Shown in pieces: positions 33,936 through 46,625 of a DNA stretch of 64,000 bases (positions within the stretch are counted from its first letter, which is position 1; every line of letters begins with the position of its first letter). Below the pieces are notes generated by a model. The model ran no database searches and was not told the origin of the DNA. It saw only the letters and a program-made list of their open reading frames with translations. Source of the stretch: Dipteris shenzhenensis. Lineage: Eukaryota; Polypodiophyta; Polypodiopsida; Gleicheniales. Location: NCBI GenBank assembly GCA_047967505.1, contig CM106539.1, one strand, 5' to 3'. A program made the position numbers and the translations under genes.

Positions 33936-34492
33936 GTTTAGTATAAATCCCATTCACACCAGGCTTAAGGCCAAGGGACCCCCCCCCACACACACACCAA
34001 AAAAGGCCAACTTTGCCCTGACTTTTAAACCCATCGAAACTTATCCATTTGGTGGCCAAAATGGACCTTGATTGAACCACGATTTCACACATGAAAACAC
34101 CAAGCTACAAAAAATTTTTCCAACCTATTTTGCACCATGTCGGCATCTATAGCACTCGCTAATTTTTGCCCTTGTGTGGGCCCCATTTTGTACTAATTCG
34201 CTCATAAATTTCCACCGTGACCTCTGATTGATGATCTGTTTGCACCAGCACATTTCCCTACTCACACAGGAAAATCCTAGGCATATTATTAACACAATGA
34301 TCCCTACAACACTAACGCATCTCTAACCCCCCTAACACACCTACATCACCACTCGCACTTGCGGAAGACACTCATTTCACCTCTCTCTAAATCTGCATGC
34401 AACTACGCTCCGGCCAATGCCTCTGACAACCCTCTGGCCTGAATTCCCCCCCTAAAATTCAGCCAATTCCTTCAATTCCTCCACAACACGAC
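33936..34492. other. Probable 5' region of gypsy-1
   Basis: Includes a short C run and CA repeat (33979-34000), then sequence leading to the gag ATG. No LTR end or PBS could be identified. Confidence 0.35.
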
Positions 34493-36548
34493 ATGGCAGA
34501 GCACCATCGCGATGATATTGACCTTGAATTCAAAGCAAATGGGAACAATTTCTTTAACACTCACAACAATTTTGGCTGCAACAATAATAACAATCAAGGC
34601 AGGAACCCCCAGGGAAAACCCAAACTTCCCAAATACAATGGTAGGGGCAATCCAACACAATTCCTCTAGCATTTTGATGCCACATGCTGAGCTAGAGGAG
34701 ATCAATCCAATGAAACCAAGGTCTCATGGCTCCCCATGGCCTTAACCGATGAAGCCTCAGAATGGTACCTAGACCTCCTAGAGGAAGAAAGATCCACATG
34801 GGACCTATTGCAAACTAAATTCAAGAGGCGTTTTCAAATGGAGAGACTACAAGATGATCTAGCTCTCCAACTAAGCAAGGTCAAACAAGGTCGGCAAGAA
34901 TATGTACGCATGTACCTGGGCAAGATGAAACACTTAATTGCAAAATGTGACCCATGCCCCAATGCTAAGTATCTCACGGCCTGGTTCATTGCAGGACTAA
35001 GGAAGAAAATCCACAAAGACATGAAAAATATTAGCAGTTATGAAACATTGAGTGCTTCTCATGCAACAACCAATGACATTGAGAATGGCATGACCAACTC
35101 TGAGACCAAGAGCATGTGCACGAGATAAGTGCTCTAAAAAGGGGAAATCCAAGTCCACTATAGAAACATCTAATGAAAATCGACTAGAGGCCATGACCAT
35201 GAAGCTAAGAGAAGAAATGATGCAAGCCATGGAACAAAAGTTTCACATGTGTCAGCTGCCACCTCAGACTTATCTAGGGCAAGAAAATGTATGGTGTTCA
35301 CATTGCATGGATAATCATATAGCAAATGAATGCCCCATCCTAAGAGCTAGGATCAATGCACAAGCAAATCCACCACCAAGGTGGTTGTGCCATATCTATG
35401 TAGTTGGTGGGCATGACAAAAATAGTTGCATCTTCAACATGCACAACCACCCGCCTCGACCTCAACAATAGCAATTGGAACCCATCCCACAAGCACCCCC
35501 AGCTCTGAGTCTAAATCTTGTTGCCATCCGAATCCAAGTTTCACAATCTTTTAGGAATCCAAATCCAAAACCATATCCAAGAGCACCAAATCCAACTCCT
35601 CCAATAGTTCCAATACAATAACTTCAAGCCGAGGAAGTGGATTCACAACAATTAGAGTTTGAAGCTGAGTACCCAGTGTACTATGTGGAAGGAGTAGAAG
35701 GTTTAATACTAGTCTATGCGAGTCAAGTTCAGACCAACACATATTGAGCGCCAATCAACTGCTATGGTTGTGGAGAGAATCACCGAATTGCAGAGTGACC
35801 TCACTATGGTAGCCTCGCTACTTTCCAACCACTCTACAGAGATTGTGGGATTGGCCATGCCTATACACAACAAAATGAGGCTAAGCTTGACGTCCCCATC
35901 GGCATTATTGGGGTGGACCATCAAAGTCTAGGGATGACAAGCATATTATCACAGCCTATGAATGTAATTACATGCTAGCACCAAAAAGAGGCCACCAACG
36001 GCCCTAATATTCCAATTCAATCAAGAAGACCTTTTCAAAAGAAAGCAAAAGTGCCAATCCCTCTGCCAAGCAATGAGTAGCCAAGCTCATCCACATTAGC
36101 TCCCGAGTCTCAAAATAAAAGAAGCTCCATACCCTAATGCAGAAGTGGAGAAGGCTTGATTTTAGGCAAGAGGAACAAGCTCAGTTTCAGGCTAAGAAGC
36201 AAGCACAAGATCCAATCCTTCACTTGGCCCCACCAAGTATTAATACTATACTTGAGCCTCTGATGTTCAAGCAACAAACTCCACAACATAATGTACTGCC
36301 ACGCCAACTTGAAGGTGCCACACTCTCTAGTATTCTAAGTTACCCTGTGAGAATTCCCACTGGAATTCTCTTATGGAATTGTCTTAATCTCAAGGAGAGT
36401 TTCAAAGGATGGATTGAATTAGAAAATCCCCCTCCACCTATGGAAGACATAGAAGATATCCCTGTATGGATGGGTGAGAGAGATGACACATGTAACATCA
36501 TTGTGCCTTTGATCCATAAAGCATATGATGAAGTCCAAGCCATATTGA
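34493..36548 (+). pseudogene. Gypsy-1 gag remnant
   Basis: Starts MAEHHRDDIDLEF. The retrotransposon gag domain is clear at 34736-35125 (ASEWYLDLLEEERSTWDLLQ, then FKRRFQMERL and YLTAWFIAGLRKKI), followed by a zinc-knuckle-like region (CSHCMDNHIANEC, 35300-35340) and a second Cys/His cluster. Stops interrupt it: TAG in FL*HFDA (about 34668), TGA soon after, and TAG in QQ*QL (about 35468); two of these fit CAG to TAG. The last open stretch (36137-36548) ends DEVQAIL, where copia-E begins. Protease continues beyond copia-E at 42129. Confidence 0.75.
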
Positions 36549-36902
36549 TGTTGAGATATCGAGCTCCACTCGTGATATGCCAAGGTGACCGTTGTGCATT
36601 TATGTCACTGACTTGTTAGCTACAGATATGGTTGGTACACCACTCATGAATAATAGTTGTATGACAGCTATCTTTATGTACTCTAGTTAGTGGCTCAATT
36701 AGTATGCCACCTAGGTTAGCTGAGTTTGGTTTGAGACCCACATAACATAGGGTTCACCTATTCCTTTTGTACTAAGAGAGTTCTTTTGGCTTTCATAACT
36801 AAGAAGAGCTGTTTTCAGCCTCCACCTTTGTGTGTATCCCCCCATTGTGTATGTGAGAAAGCTGCAAGTGAGACTCCTTACTTCTCTCCCACTCTCTTCA
36901 CA
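36549..36902 (+). repeat. 5' LTR of copia-E
   Basis: TGTTGAGATATCGAG ... CTTCACA, followed by the PBS TGGTATCAGAGC. Confidence 0.9.
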
Positions 36903-37443
36903 TGGTATCAGAGCTCAGTTCATGGTAAGGAGCTCAACAAAGCAAACCAATTTCGTGGTGTCTTAGTAAGAGGATCAGTGTTGCTTTCAATTTTCGAGGT
37001 TGGGAGCAAATCTCTACAAGTAGCATAGCCGGAAAGTGCAAGAGTGCAGTGTCTTAGATTGGGATGCCCTTTGTAGTGCTGCGAGAGGACAGTATATGCT
37101 ACGAGTAAGGGCAAAGCCCTTGGTCACATTATTTTTTTGATTCAAGGCCATTTTAAGGCCCGTTTTAGTGGCAGAAGTTTTCTGCAAGCACTCAAAAAAG
37201 TGCCCTATTTTTGTTGTGCGATCATTGTTCTACAGGTTGGTTAAAAGTTGCCGTAGAAGTTGCATCGTCTGCCTGTGCATAGAGATAGTGGGAGTGACAA
37301 AATCATTATTATTGCTTGTTGATGCAAAATGGTCACTAGGAAGTGACTGTGTGGTCAAATACCACTTTCATCAGTTTTGCAAATTTGCCCTTGTGAGCCA
37401 GAAGTTGTGTTTTTTGCAGTGACAGAATATTTTTGCAGTGTTA

Positions 37444-40400
37444 TGTAATGGCATCTAATGTCTTTCATAGATAGTCACTGAAAAGCTTGACAAGAACAAC
37501 TTTCAAGCATGGAAGTTTAGAATGACAAATTTCCTTAAGGGTAAAGGCTATTGGGAGTTCATTACTGGAGCTGAACAAGAACCAGTTATTCCTAATATTC
37601 CCAATCAGCAGGAGTTGCAGGCATTTAAAGGATTGCATGAGAGATACAAAAAAGTTATGTACTGGCTATCTATCAATATTTCAAATTCTATGATTGTGCA
37701 TATTCAAGATGCAAGCACACCGAAGGAGGCATGGGATACTTTGACAAAAATGTATAGCACAAATATGCAAGCCAAGAAAATGTAGCTCAAGCAGGAGTTG
37801 CATAATGTGTAGAGAGAAAATATGAGCATCAATGACTCCCACATGAAGGTGAAGAAGATTGCAGATGCACTTGCTTCCATTGGGTTGCCAATGGAAGATG
37901 ATGATTTAGTTTCTATGACCTTGAATGGTCTAGGAAAGGACTATGCACAATTCCAGACATCCATTGCCATCCGTGAAAATTTCCTGATTTTGAGGAGTTG
38001 ATTGCAATTTGCTCTTCTAATTTTTGAAGAGCAGAGAAATGGTGGTGTATCATCTTCAAAAGGAACTTTAAAAGAAGCTATCTTCTACTCAAATGCTGAA
38101 AGAGGTAGAGGCAAAGGTAGAGCAGGCCGATCTGGAGGTCGTGGAAGAAAACAGAATATGTAGCAAATTCAAGAAAACCAATCCTATGGAGGAGGACGTG
38201 GTAACCCTAGAGGCAAGGGGAGCCAAAGAGGTCGTGGTGGATGGCAAAGAGGCCAAAATGCAAATAGCAATGTTGAATGCTACTACTGTGGTAAAATGGA
38301 TCATATGGTTAAAGATTGCTATAAAAAGCAGAATGATGTCATGACTGCTAAATTGCAACAAGGCAACTATGCATCCTCTAGTAAACAGGGTGATTACAGA
38401 AATGAGCATTTGTTTATAGTGCAGCACATGACCAATTGTGTGATAAGTGCAGAAGAAAGCAATGATGTGTGGTATGTTGACTCAGGTGCATCAAACCACA
38501 TGACAAGTCATGCATGTAGGATGCAAGGAAAATGGAAAGACTAGGATTTGTGGAGACTGGTGATGATACTACACATCCTATTGTGCAGATTGGTAAAATT
38601 CCTTTGTCTATGTAGGATGGGAAAAAGAAATACCTGTCTGGATGTATTTCATGTCCCGAATATCACCAAGAACCTAGTTTCTATTGGTCAAATGGTTGAG
38701 CAGGGCTTGCAGGTCAAATTTAATCCTCATGGATGCTTTGTTGAGGATATGAAAAATAAAGGTCTCTTGATAGCAAAAGGGAAGAAGAAGGGCAGGATGT
38801 TTATGTTGGATGTGGACATGCCTAAATTGAGTGCATTAATGTTTGCACATGGGACCAATGTAGTTACAGATATTGATATCTGGCATAAACGCATTGGTCA
38901 TGTTAATGTACAATGACTTAAATTAATGCAGGCCTAAAATATTATTGCAGGATTGCTTAAGTTCAAGGTTGCAGAAATGCATAAGGTATGTGCAGCCTGT
39001 CAATTTGGAAAACATGCAAGGAAACCATTTCCTAGACATGTTTAAGAGAGTAAGAGGCCATTGGAATTAATCCACTCTGATGTGTGGACTACTAATTTAG
39101 CTGCATCTATTGGAGGCTATCATTATTTTTTCACTTTTATTGATGATTACAACAGAAAAGTTTGGGTGTATTTTATGAAAAAGAAAAGTGAAGTGTTTGG
39201 GAATTTCAAAGCTTTTAAAGCTATGGTTGAAAAAGAAACAGGCCCGCAAATAAAATGCCTAAGGTCAGATGGAGGGGGAGAGTACCTCTCAAATGAGTTT
39301 GCAAGGTTCTTGTAGGAGCATGTCATAAAGCAACAATATTCATGCAGTCATACCCCACAGCAAAATGGACTTGCAGAAAGGAGAAACACGCATATTGGAG
39401 AGGTATCTCATGTCATGCTCAACGAAAAAGACCTGCCAGATTATTATTGGGCTGAAGCAGTTGCTACAGTAGTCTACATAATGAATAGGACTCCCACTAT
39501 AGGAATACATGGCATGATGCCAGAGGAGAGGTATACTGGTAGGAAACCAGATATTTCTCATTTGAAAGTTTTTGGTTGCATTGCCTATGTTCATGTGCCA
39601 GATGAGCTGAGATCCAAGTTGGATCCAAAAGCTAAGAAGTGCATCTTTATTGGTTATTCTCTGTAGAAGAAAGGGTATAGATGCTATAACCATTCTACTC
39701 GTAAGTTTACAGTGAGCAGAGATGTTGGTTTTGATGAGATGAGCAGCTAGTATAAACTAGTAAATGTGATTGATGATGTAGATGCACAAAATGGTAATGC
39801 TGCACATAATTCACACCAGCAATCACAAAATATTAGTGGACCTATAGTGTCCTCTAGCAGTGGTTCACATACTTCACCATGAACAAGCAGATTGAGATCA
39901 GGAGAATATCCTCAAAGCAATGCAGATAGTGGTATGCAAGTATTACAAAAGGGAAAAGAGAAAATAGATCAGCCCATGGTTGATGTGAATGCAGGTCACT
40001 CTTATGTGGATGGTGAATCCAATGGCTCAGAACAGAGCCTTGATAATGAGTTGGGAATTCCTTTTGTTGTTACACCTGGAGTAAGGAAGACAAGGGATGT
40101 TTTGAGAGCACCTAGTAGTGAGCCTATTTTGCACAGGTCTACTGAGCTAGGTATCCTATGGATAGGCTGAAATATGATGGATTTATAGCCATTCACTATG
40201 CCTATATGGTCAAAGTGATACAAGAAACAGAACCCACTTCTTTTGAGCAAGCCATGGAAAAAGAAAAATGGGAGAAAGCCATGGATGAAGAAATGGATGC
40301 CTTGGAAGCAAATGCTACATGGGAATTGGTGCGTTTGCCTAAAGACAAGAATGCAATTGGCTGCAAGTGGGTTTATAAGGTGAAGCACAATGCAGATGGT

Positions 40401-41760
40401 TCTGTGAACAAATACAAGGCAAGATTAGTGGTCAAGGGGTATGCACAGACATATGGCATTGATTATGAAGAAACATTCACTCCAATTGCAAGGATGGAAA
40501 TTGTAAGAGTAGTCATTGCTATGGCAGCATCAAAGGGATGGTCTTTACATCAGATGGATGTAAAGAATGCTTTCTTGCATGGTGATTTGCAAGAAGAGGT
40601 CTATATGGAGTAGCCACCAGGTTATGTTTATGCTCTTCTCATCCTGAGTTTGTTTGCAAGTTGAAGAAAGCCTTGTATGGCTTGAAGCAAGCACCCAGAG
40701 CATGGTCTAACAAGATAGGACAGTATCTTATCACTATTGGCTTTCAGATTTCCAAGGCAGATTTCTCACTTTATGTGAGAAAAACAGAGAAAGGTATTAT
40801 GATGCTTGTCATTTATGTTGATGATTTGATTATCTCAGGTGATAGTGATGAAGATATCCTTAATGTGAAAATGCTATTGAAGCAGAAGTTTGAGATGAAG
40901 GATTTGGGAGAGCTGTGTTACTTCTTGGGCATTGAGGTGCATAGATCCACAAGTGGGATATGGCTCTTGCAGAAGCACTATGGATTGGACATGCTATCCA
41001 AATATGGGATGACAAGCTATAAGCCTATTTCAGTTCCTTTGGAGAAGAATGTGAAGTTGAGCGCAGATGTAGGTGAACTTCTGGAAAACCCTACTATGTA
41101 CAGACGCATAGTAGGAAGTTTGATTTATATGACTATTACCAGGCCAGATTTGAGCTATGTTGTTGGGTTGGTAAGTCAGTTTATGCAGGCTCCAAGGAAA
41201 CAACATTTGGATGCGGCTAGATGCATACTGAGGTATGTGAAGTCCACCTTGCAATATGGACTATTTTATGAGACTGGGGTTCAGATACAGTTGCATGGAT
41301 ACACTGATGCTGATTGGGCTCGTAGTATTTCTGATAGACAATCTACCAATGGATATGTGTTCTCTTTTGGGAGTGCTACAGTCACTTGGAGCAGCAAGAA
41401 ATAGCATACAGTTGCCTTGTCGAGCACAGAGGCTAAGTACAGGGGTGTAGCAATGGCTGCATGTGAGGTAGCTTGGTTGCGTAAGCTCCTTTATGATATG
41501 CATCAGTCTACAAATGGGCCAGTTGTCATTTATTATGACAACATGAGTAGTATACACTTGGCAAATAACCTATTCTATCATGCTAGAACAAAGCACATTG
41601 AGGTGCATTATCACTATGTATAGGACAAGGTTGTAGTCGATTTTATTGATCTAGTTTATGTCAGCACAAAGGATCGGGTAGCTGACATATTCACAAAGGC
41701 ATTGGGTGCGGAGAAGCTGCGCAAGTTCAGAGACCTTGGTGTGCAGGAATTGGGATTGAG
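37444..41760 (+). pseudogene. Copia-E gag-pol, many stops
   Basis: Gag (GYWEFITGAEQEP, KEAWDTLTKMYST), knuckle (CYYCGKMDHMVKDC), protease (VDSGASNHMTSH), GAG-pre-integrase, integrase (IHSDVW, SDGGGEY, LAERRN), RT with YVDDLIISG and RNase H (DADWARS, SSTEAKY) are all recognisable. More than ten stops and at least two frame changes break it. Many stops replace a Gln codon of the relatives by TAG: after QAKKM (37783), in HNV*REN, NM*QI, FL*EH, SL*KK, ME*PP and KK*HT. This is the CHG-context decay expected after long-term methylation. Confidence 0.88.
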
Positions 41761-41772
41761 CTCGAGGGGGAG

Positions 41773-42128
41773 TGTTGAGATATCGAGCTCCACTCGTGAT
41801 ATGCCATGGTAACCATTGTGCATTTATTTCATCGACTTGTTAGCTACATATGCGGTTGGTACACCACCCATGAATAATAGCTGGATGAAAACTATCTTTA
41901 TGTACTCTAGTTAGTGGCTCAGTTAGTATGCCACCTAGGTTAGTTGTGTTTGGTTTGAGACCCACATATAGGGTTCACCTATTCCTTTTGTACTAAGAGA
42001 GTTCTTTTGGCTTTCACAACTAAGAAGAAGAAAACTGTTTTCAACCTCCACCTTTGTGTGTATCCTCCCATTATGTATGTGAGAAAGCTGCAAGTGAGAC
42101 TCCTTACTTCTCTCCCATGCTTTTCACA
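41773..42128 (+). repeat. 3' LTR of copia-E
   Basis: Begins TGTTGAGATATCGAG after the polypurine tract, ends TTTTCACA. Clearly diverged from the 5' LTR, including small indels. Confidence 0.9.
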
Positions 42129-44155
42129 AGTGGATGGTGGAGTAGGAGTGAATGTCTTATCCAAGGAGCTCTATGATGAATCGGGTCTCCCACCAATGCA
42201 AAAGGCTAATTTCAACATACGTCCTACAGATTATTCACATGCAAAGCCCTTGTGAATAGTGAATGGAGTGTCAACAAAAGTCACAAGAGCCCGCTTTTCT
42301 CTTCAATTCACAATCTTGGATCTCCCCAAGAAATCTTATTAAATCTTGCTTGGACATCCTTGGTTGCGTGAAGAATCAGTCGTCCATGATTGGGGAATTG
42401 ATAGACTAACAATCCAAAATTGCAACATAGCAATAAGAATCAATGTGTGGATAGGAGCAATAAAACCAATTGTGCCTAGAGCATTGGATGAAACCTCTTC
42501 AATGACGATCTCAAGCAAATCAGCCCCCCCTACAACAGCATGCCATAGCGAGTGATACACGAAGCAATGTTAATAATTGGATCCAAGCATTGGAAACCAT
42601 TGACAATTGCCATTCACTAGATCCCACTCACTAGATCCCATTCTCGCAAATTGATGCTAAGGTCATGCAGGTAAATCTTCCACTCACACATGAAGAACCA
42701 ACCGATCTAGAGGTGCCATTCTTTATGGTGGATCTTCAAATTAGGAAAAAAGGGAAATCATTTTAAGGCCTTTTAACCAAGAAAGAAAATAGCCCTTTAC
42801 TAATCAAAGGAGGGCCAATGTAACGTTAAAAATTTTAGAAAAAGAAAAACAAAAGAAATGCGATTGAGTTTGCATTCAATGAGGACACTTGAGCTACTTT
42901 ATTATATCTGACATATGGTGCAGAATTTGGTATTTCTGACATCACCGACATGTTTGAAGCGGGCCAAAAAGGCCCAAAAAGCAATCTGTTCAAATGAAAA
43001 TGATTTGAGAGGTTGGACCGGTCCAACCTGTTCAAATGAAAGCAATTTGACAGGTTGGACCGGTCCGACATGTCAAATGAAAGCAATTTGATAGGTTGGA
43101 CCGGTCCGACCTATCAAATCGCTTTCATTTGAACAGGTTGCTTTCTGAGCCTTTTTGGCCTTTTTCAGGCCTTCGGGGGGGTGTTTTTAGCGTTTCAAAA
43201 GCCTTTCTGAGGGTTTTGGCCCGCTCCGAATGCGCTAGTGATGTGAGAAATACCAAATTCTACACCGTACGTCAGTGGGATTATGTCATATTTTATTGTT
43301 TTAGAGGAAAGAAAAATGAAGAAAACGTGAATTTCTCTCAGGACCCCAAAATGAGCTCCCTTTTTTCCTATCAATGGAATAGGGAACTAGAAGAAGCTAT
43401 CCATTCCAATAAGGACTCAAATTTTCCGTGGGACCTTGAAACAAAGGCTGAAAATGCTCAATTTGAAGACCATGTCTTTGACAATGATTTAGCCATTCTA
43501 CATGCCCTAATGGTGGTTGAGCTTCCCAAAGTTGAATAATAGCAAAAGATCTTGCATGAAAGCTGAAGGAGGATATCGTCGCAAAGTCAAGGCCAAACAC
43601 TTCAATGAGTTTGAATGAGTCAAAGCTAGGATCATCGAGTTGTATTTTAGCACACCAACTCCCCCAAAATCTGAGCCACCGCCACTTGAATGGTCCCCTG
43701 AAGGACTTTAAGGAGTATGCACAACAAATGAACCCTTACTTGGGAATACTTTGCCAATCAAAAATTTACCCCATAGCTACCAACGTAAGAAGTTTAGAAA
43801 GTATAAGTCACATGTGCAGATGAAGCTTGATAATGAGACTTCAGAAAAAGAAAGTCTACAAGAGTCTAAAAAATTGGTTAATGATACTATGCCACCTAGT
43901 ACCCATAGCACATATCAGGCTAAGTCAACACCATCAGAGGTTAATCTTCGAGAAGTCTGAGAGGTTAATCTTCGAGAAGTCTGAGAGTACTTCAAGAACT
44001 ACACAAGTGGTAGTGTCCCCATAGCAATGCTAAGGCCTCTTTGACAATCTGCATGCCCGATCGAGCTTCCCAAAGTTGAAACTCCAAAGGAGGATATGCC
44101 AAGAAGGATATGCCAAGTTGCACAAAAGCTAAAGGAAGATATTGCCACAAAGCCA
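42129..44155 (+). pseudogene. Gypsy-1 protease region and downstream remnant
   Basis: Resumes after copia-E with VDGGVGVNVLSKELYDE (a gypsy-type retropepsin with Gly-rich active site) and ILLGHPWLREESVVHDWGID. Then a fold-back element interrupts at about 42830-43350. Further open stretches (43340-43539, 43605-43823) have a gypsy-polyprotein look, but I do not see RT motifs. A segment at 43525-43600 is partly repeated at 44069-44155 (CTTCCCAAAGTTGAA ... GGAGGATAT). Copia-F begins at 44156. Confidence 0.6.
42830..43350. mobile_element. Fold-back inverted-repeat element
   Basis: The left arm (about 42835-43060) and right arm (about 43070-43345) are imperfect inverted copies. For example GAATTTGGTATTTCT at 42924 pairs with AGAAATACCAAATTC at 43246, and GCGGGCC with GGCCCGC. 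Translating the two arms outward gives the same peptide theme (LSNHFHLNRLLFGPFWP against LSNRFHLNRLLSEPFWP). The centre holds three copies of GGTTGGACCGGTCC(A/G)AC palindromes (43010-43029, 43050-43072, 43090-43115). Probably a MITE or fold-back transposon; its target duplication was not resolved. Confidence 0.75.
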
Positions 44156-44508
44156 TGTTGAGATATCGAGCTCCACTCATGATATGCCAAGGTGACTATT
44201 GTGCATTTATGTCACCGACTTGTTAGCTGTAGATGCGGTTGGTACACCACCCATGAATAATAGCTGGATGACAGCTATCCTTATGTACTCTAGTTCGTGG
44301 CTCAGTTAGTATGCCACCTTAGTTAACTGAGTTTGGTTTGAGACCCACATATAGGGTTCTTCTATTTTTTTGTACAAGAGTTCCTTTGGCTTTACATAAC
44401 TAAGAAGAGAAAAACTATTTTCAGCCTCCACCTTTGTGTGTATTCCCCCATTGTGTATGTGAGAAAGCCGCAAGTGAGACTCCTTCCTTCTCTCCCATTA
44501 TCTTCACA
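44156..44508 (+). repeat. 5' LTR of copia-F
   Basis: 353 bp with the family ends TGTTGAGATATCGAG and CTTCACA. Confidence 0.88.
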
Positions 44509-45050
44509 TGGTATCAGAGCATGGTTCGTGGTAAGGAGCTCAAGAAAGCAAACCAAGTTCTTGGTGTCCTGGTAAGAGGACCGATGTTGCTTTCCTTTTT
44601 CGAGTTTGGGAGCAAATCTCTGTAGGTAGCACAACCGGAAAGTGCAAGAGTGCATTGTCTCAGATTGAGACGCCCTTTGTAGTGTGGCAAGAGGGCAATA
44701 TATGTTGCAGCTTAGGGCAAAGCTCTTGGTGACTTTTCTTTTTGATTCGAGGCCATTTCGGGGCCCGTTTTGGAGGCGGAAGTTCTCCACAAGCACTGAG
44801 AAAAAGGCCCTATTTTTGTTGTGCGACCACTGCTTTGCAGGTCGTGAAAAGTTACCGCAAAAATTGCATCATATGCCTGTGTGCAGAGATATTGGGAGTT
44901 ACAAAATCATCCTTACTGCCTGTTGATGCAAAATCGTCACTACGAAGTGACTGTGCGGTTAAATACCACTTTCGTCAATTTTGCAAACTTGCCCTTGTGA
45001 GGCAGAAGCTGTGTTTTTTGCAATGACAGAATATTTTGCAGTGTTCTGTA

Positions 45051-46625
45051 ATGGCGTCTGATTCTCTTTCATAGATTGTCACTCAAAAGCTTGACAAGAA
45101 CAACTTCTAAGCATGGAAGTTTAGAATGATAAATTGCCTTATGGGAAAAGGCTATTGGGATTCATTATAGGAAATGAAGAAGAACGAGTTCTTCCTAATG
45201 TTCCCAATCAACAGGAAATGCAGGCATTTAAAGGATGGCATGAGAGAGCCAGAAAAGTTATGTACTAGCTATCTATCAGTATTTCAGACTCTATGATTGT
45301 GCATATTCAGGATGCAAGTATGCCAAAGGAGGCATGGGATACTTTGGCAAAAATGTACAGCACAAATATGCAAGCCAAGAAAATGCAGCTCAAGCAGGAG
45401 TTGCATAATGTGTAGAGAGAAAATATGAGCATCAATGACTACCACATGAAGGTGAAGAAAATTGCAGATGCACTTGCTTCCATTGGGTCGCCAGTGGAAG
45501 ATGATGATTTAGTTTATGTGACCTTGAATGGTCTAGGAAAGGATTATGCACAGTTCTGGACATCCATTGCCCTCCGTGAAAAATTTCCTGATTTTGAGTT
45601 GTTTGCTCTTCTAATTTCTAAAGAGCAGAGAAATGGTGGTGCATCTTCTTCAGGAGGAACTTCAAAAGAAAGTGTCTTCTACTCAAATACTGCAAGAGGT
45701 AGAGGCAAAGGTAGAGGAGGCTGATCTAGAGGCCATGGTAGAAATTAGAATATGCAGCAAACTCAAGAAAACCAGTCCTATGGAGGAGGACATGGTAACT
45801 CTAGAGGTAAGGGGAGCCAAAGAGGTCGTGGTGGATGGTAGAGAGGCCAAAATGCAAACAGCAATGTTGAATGCTACTGTTGTGGTAAAATGGGTCATAT
45901 GGCTAAAGACTACTATAAAAAGTAGAATCACATCATGAATGGAAAATTGCAGCAAGGGAATTATGCATCTTCTAGTAGATAGGGTGATGACAAAAATGAG
46001 CATTTATTTATGGTGCAGCACATGACCAATTCTATGACAAGGGCAAAAGAAAGCAATGATGTGTGGTATGTTGACTCAGGTGCATCAAACCACATGACAG
46101 GTCATGCAGAATGGATGCAGGATAATGGATGCAGGATGCAAGGAAAATAGAAAGACCAGGATTTGTGGAGACTGGTGATGATACTACACATCCTATTGTG
46201 CAGATTGGTAAAATTCCTTTGTCTATATAGGATGGGAAAAAGAAATACCTGTCTGATGTATTTCATGTCCCGAATATCACCAAGAACCTAGTTTCTATTG
46301 GTCAAATGGTTCAGCAGGGCTTGCAAGTCAGATTTAATCCTCATGGATGCTTTGTTGAGGATATGAAAAATAACAGTCGCTTGATAGCAAAAGAAAGAAG
46401 AAGGGCAAGATGTTTACATTGGATGCAGACATGCCTGAATTGAGTGCAGCAATGTTTGCACATGGGACCGGTGTAGTTGCAGATATTGATCTCTGGCATA
46501 AATGCATTGGTCATGTTAATGTACAGCGACTTAAATCAATGCAAGCCCAAAATATTGTTGCAAGATTACCTAAATTCAAGGTTGCAGAAATGCACAAGGT
46601 ATGTGAAGCATGTCAATTTGGAAAA
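45051..46625 (+). pseudogene. Copia-F gag-protease fragment, many stops
   Basis: Same order as copia-E: gag, RG-rich tail, knuckle (CYCCGKMGHMAKDY, last Cys lost), protease VDSGASNHMTGH, GAG-pre-integrase. The stops are mainly TAG at former Gln codons (HNV*REN at about 45411, KK*NH at about 45922, SR*GD at about 45980), plus one TGG to TAG (VMY*LS, 45268). It shares TAG at 46228-46230 and the early-gag TAG with copia-B and copia-E, but keeps CGA where those two have TGA. Confidence 0.85.

Larger units (their letters stand above)
36549..42128 (+). mobile_element. Copia-E: full-length but dead retrotransposon
   Basis: 5.6-kb element with both LTRs, PBS (36903-36914) and a polypurine tract (CTCGAGGGGGAG, 41761-41772), closely related to copia-B and copia-F. 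It sits inside gypsy-1 between gag and protease. The flanking pentamers are ATTGA (left) and AGTGG (right), so no target duplication is evident. The LTRs differ at many positions, so it is old. Confidence 0.9.
44156..46625 (+). mobile_element. Copia-F: 5' part of a third family member
   Basis: 5' LTR 44156-44508, PBS 44509-44520, gag and protease, then GAG-pre-integrase, where it stops at CAATTTGGAAAAA (about 46625). LINE sequence follows. The rest of pol and the 3' LTR are lost. Confidence 0.88.

Noticed and set aside
37783-41630. Nuclear RNA editing or a variant genetic code explaining the many TAG codons
   Set aside because: Copia-D and copia-C keep normal Gln codons, editing of stop codons is known from organelles rather than nuclear genes, and frame shifts also occur. 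Methylation decay is simpler.
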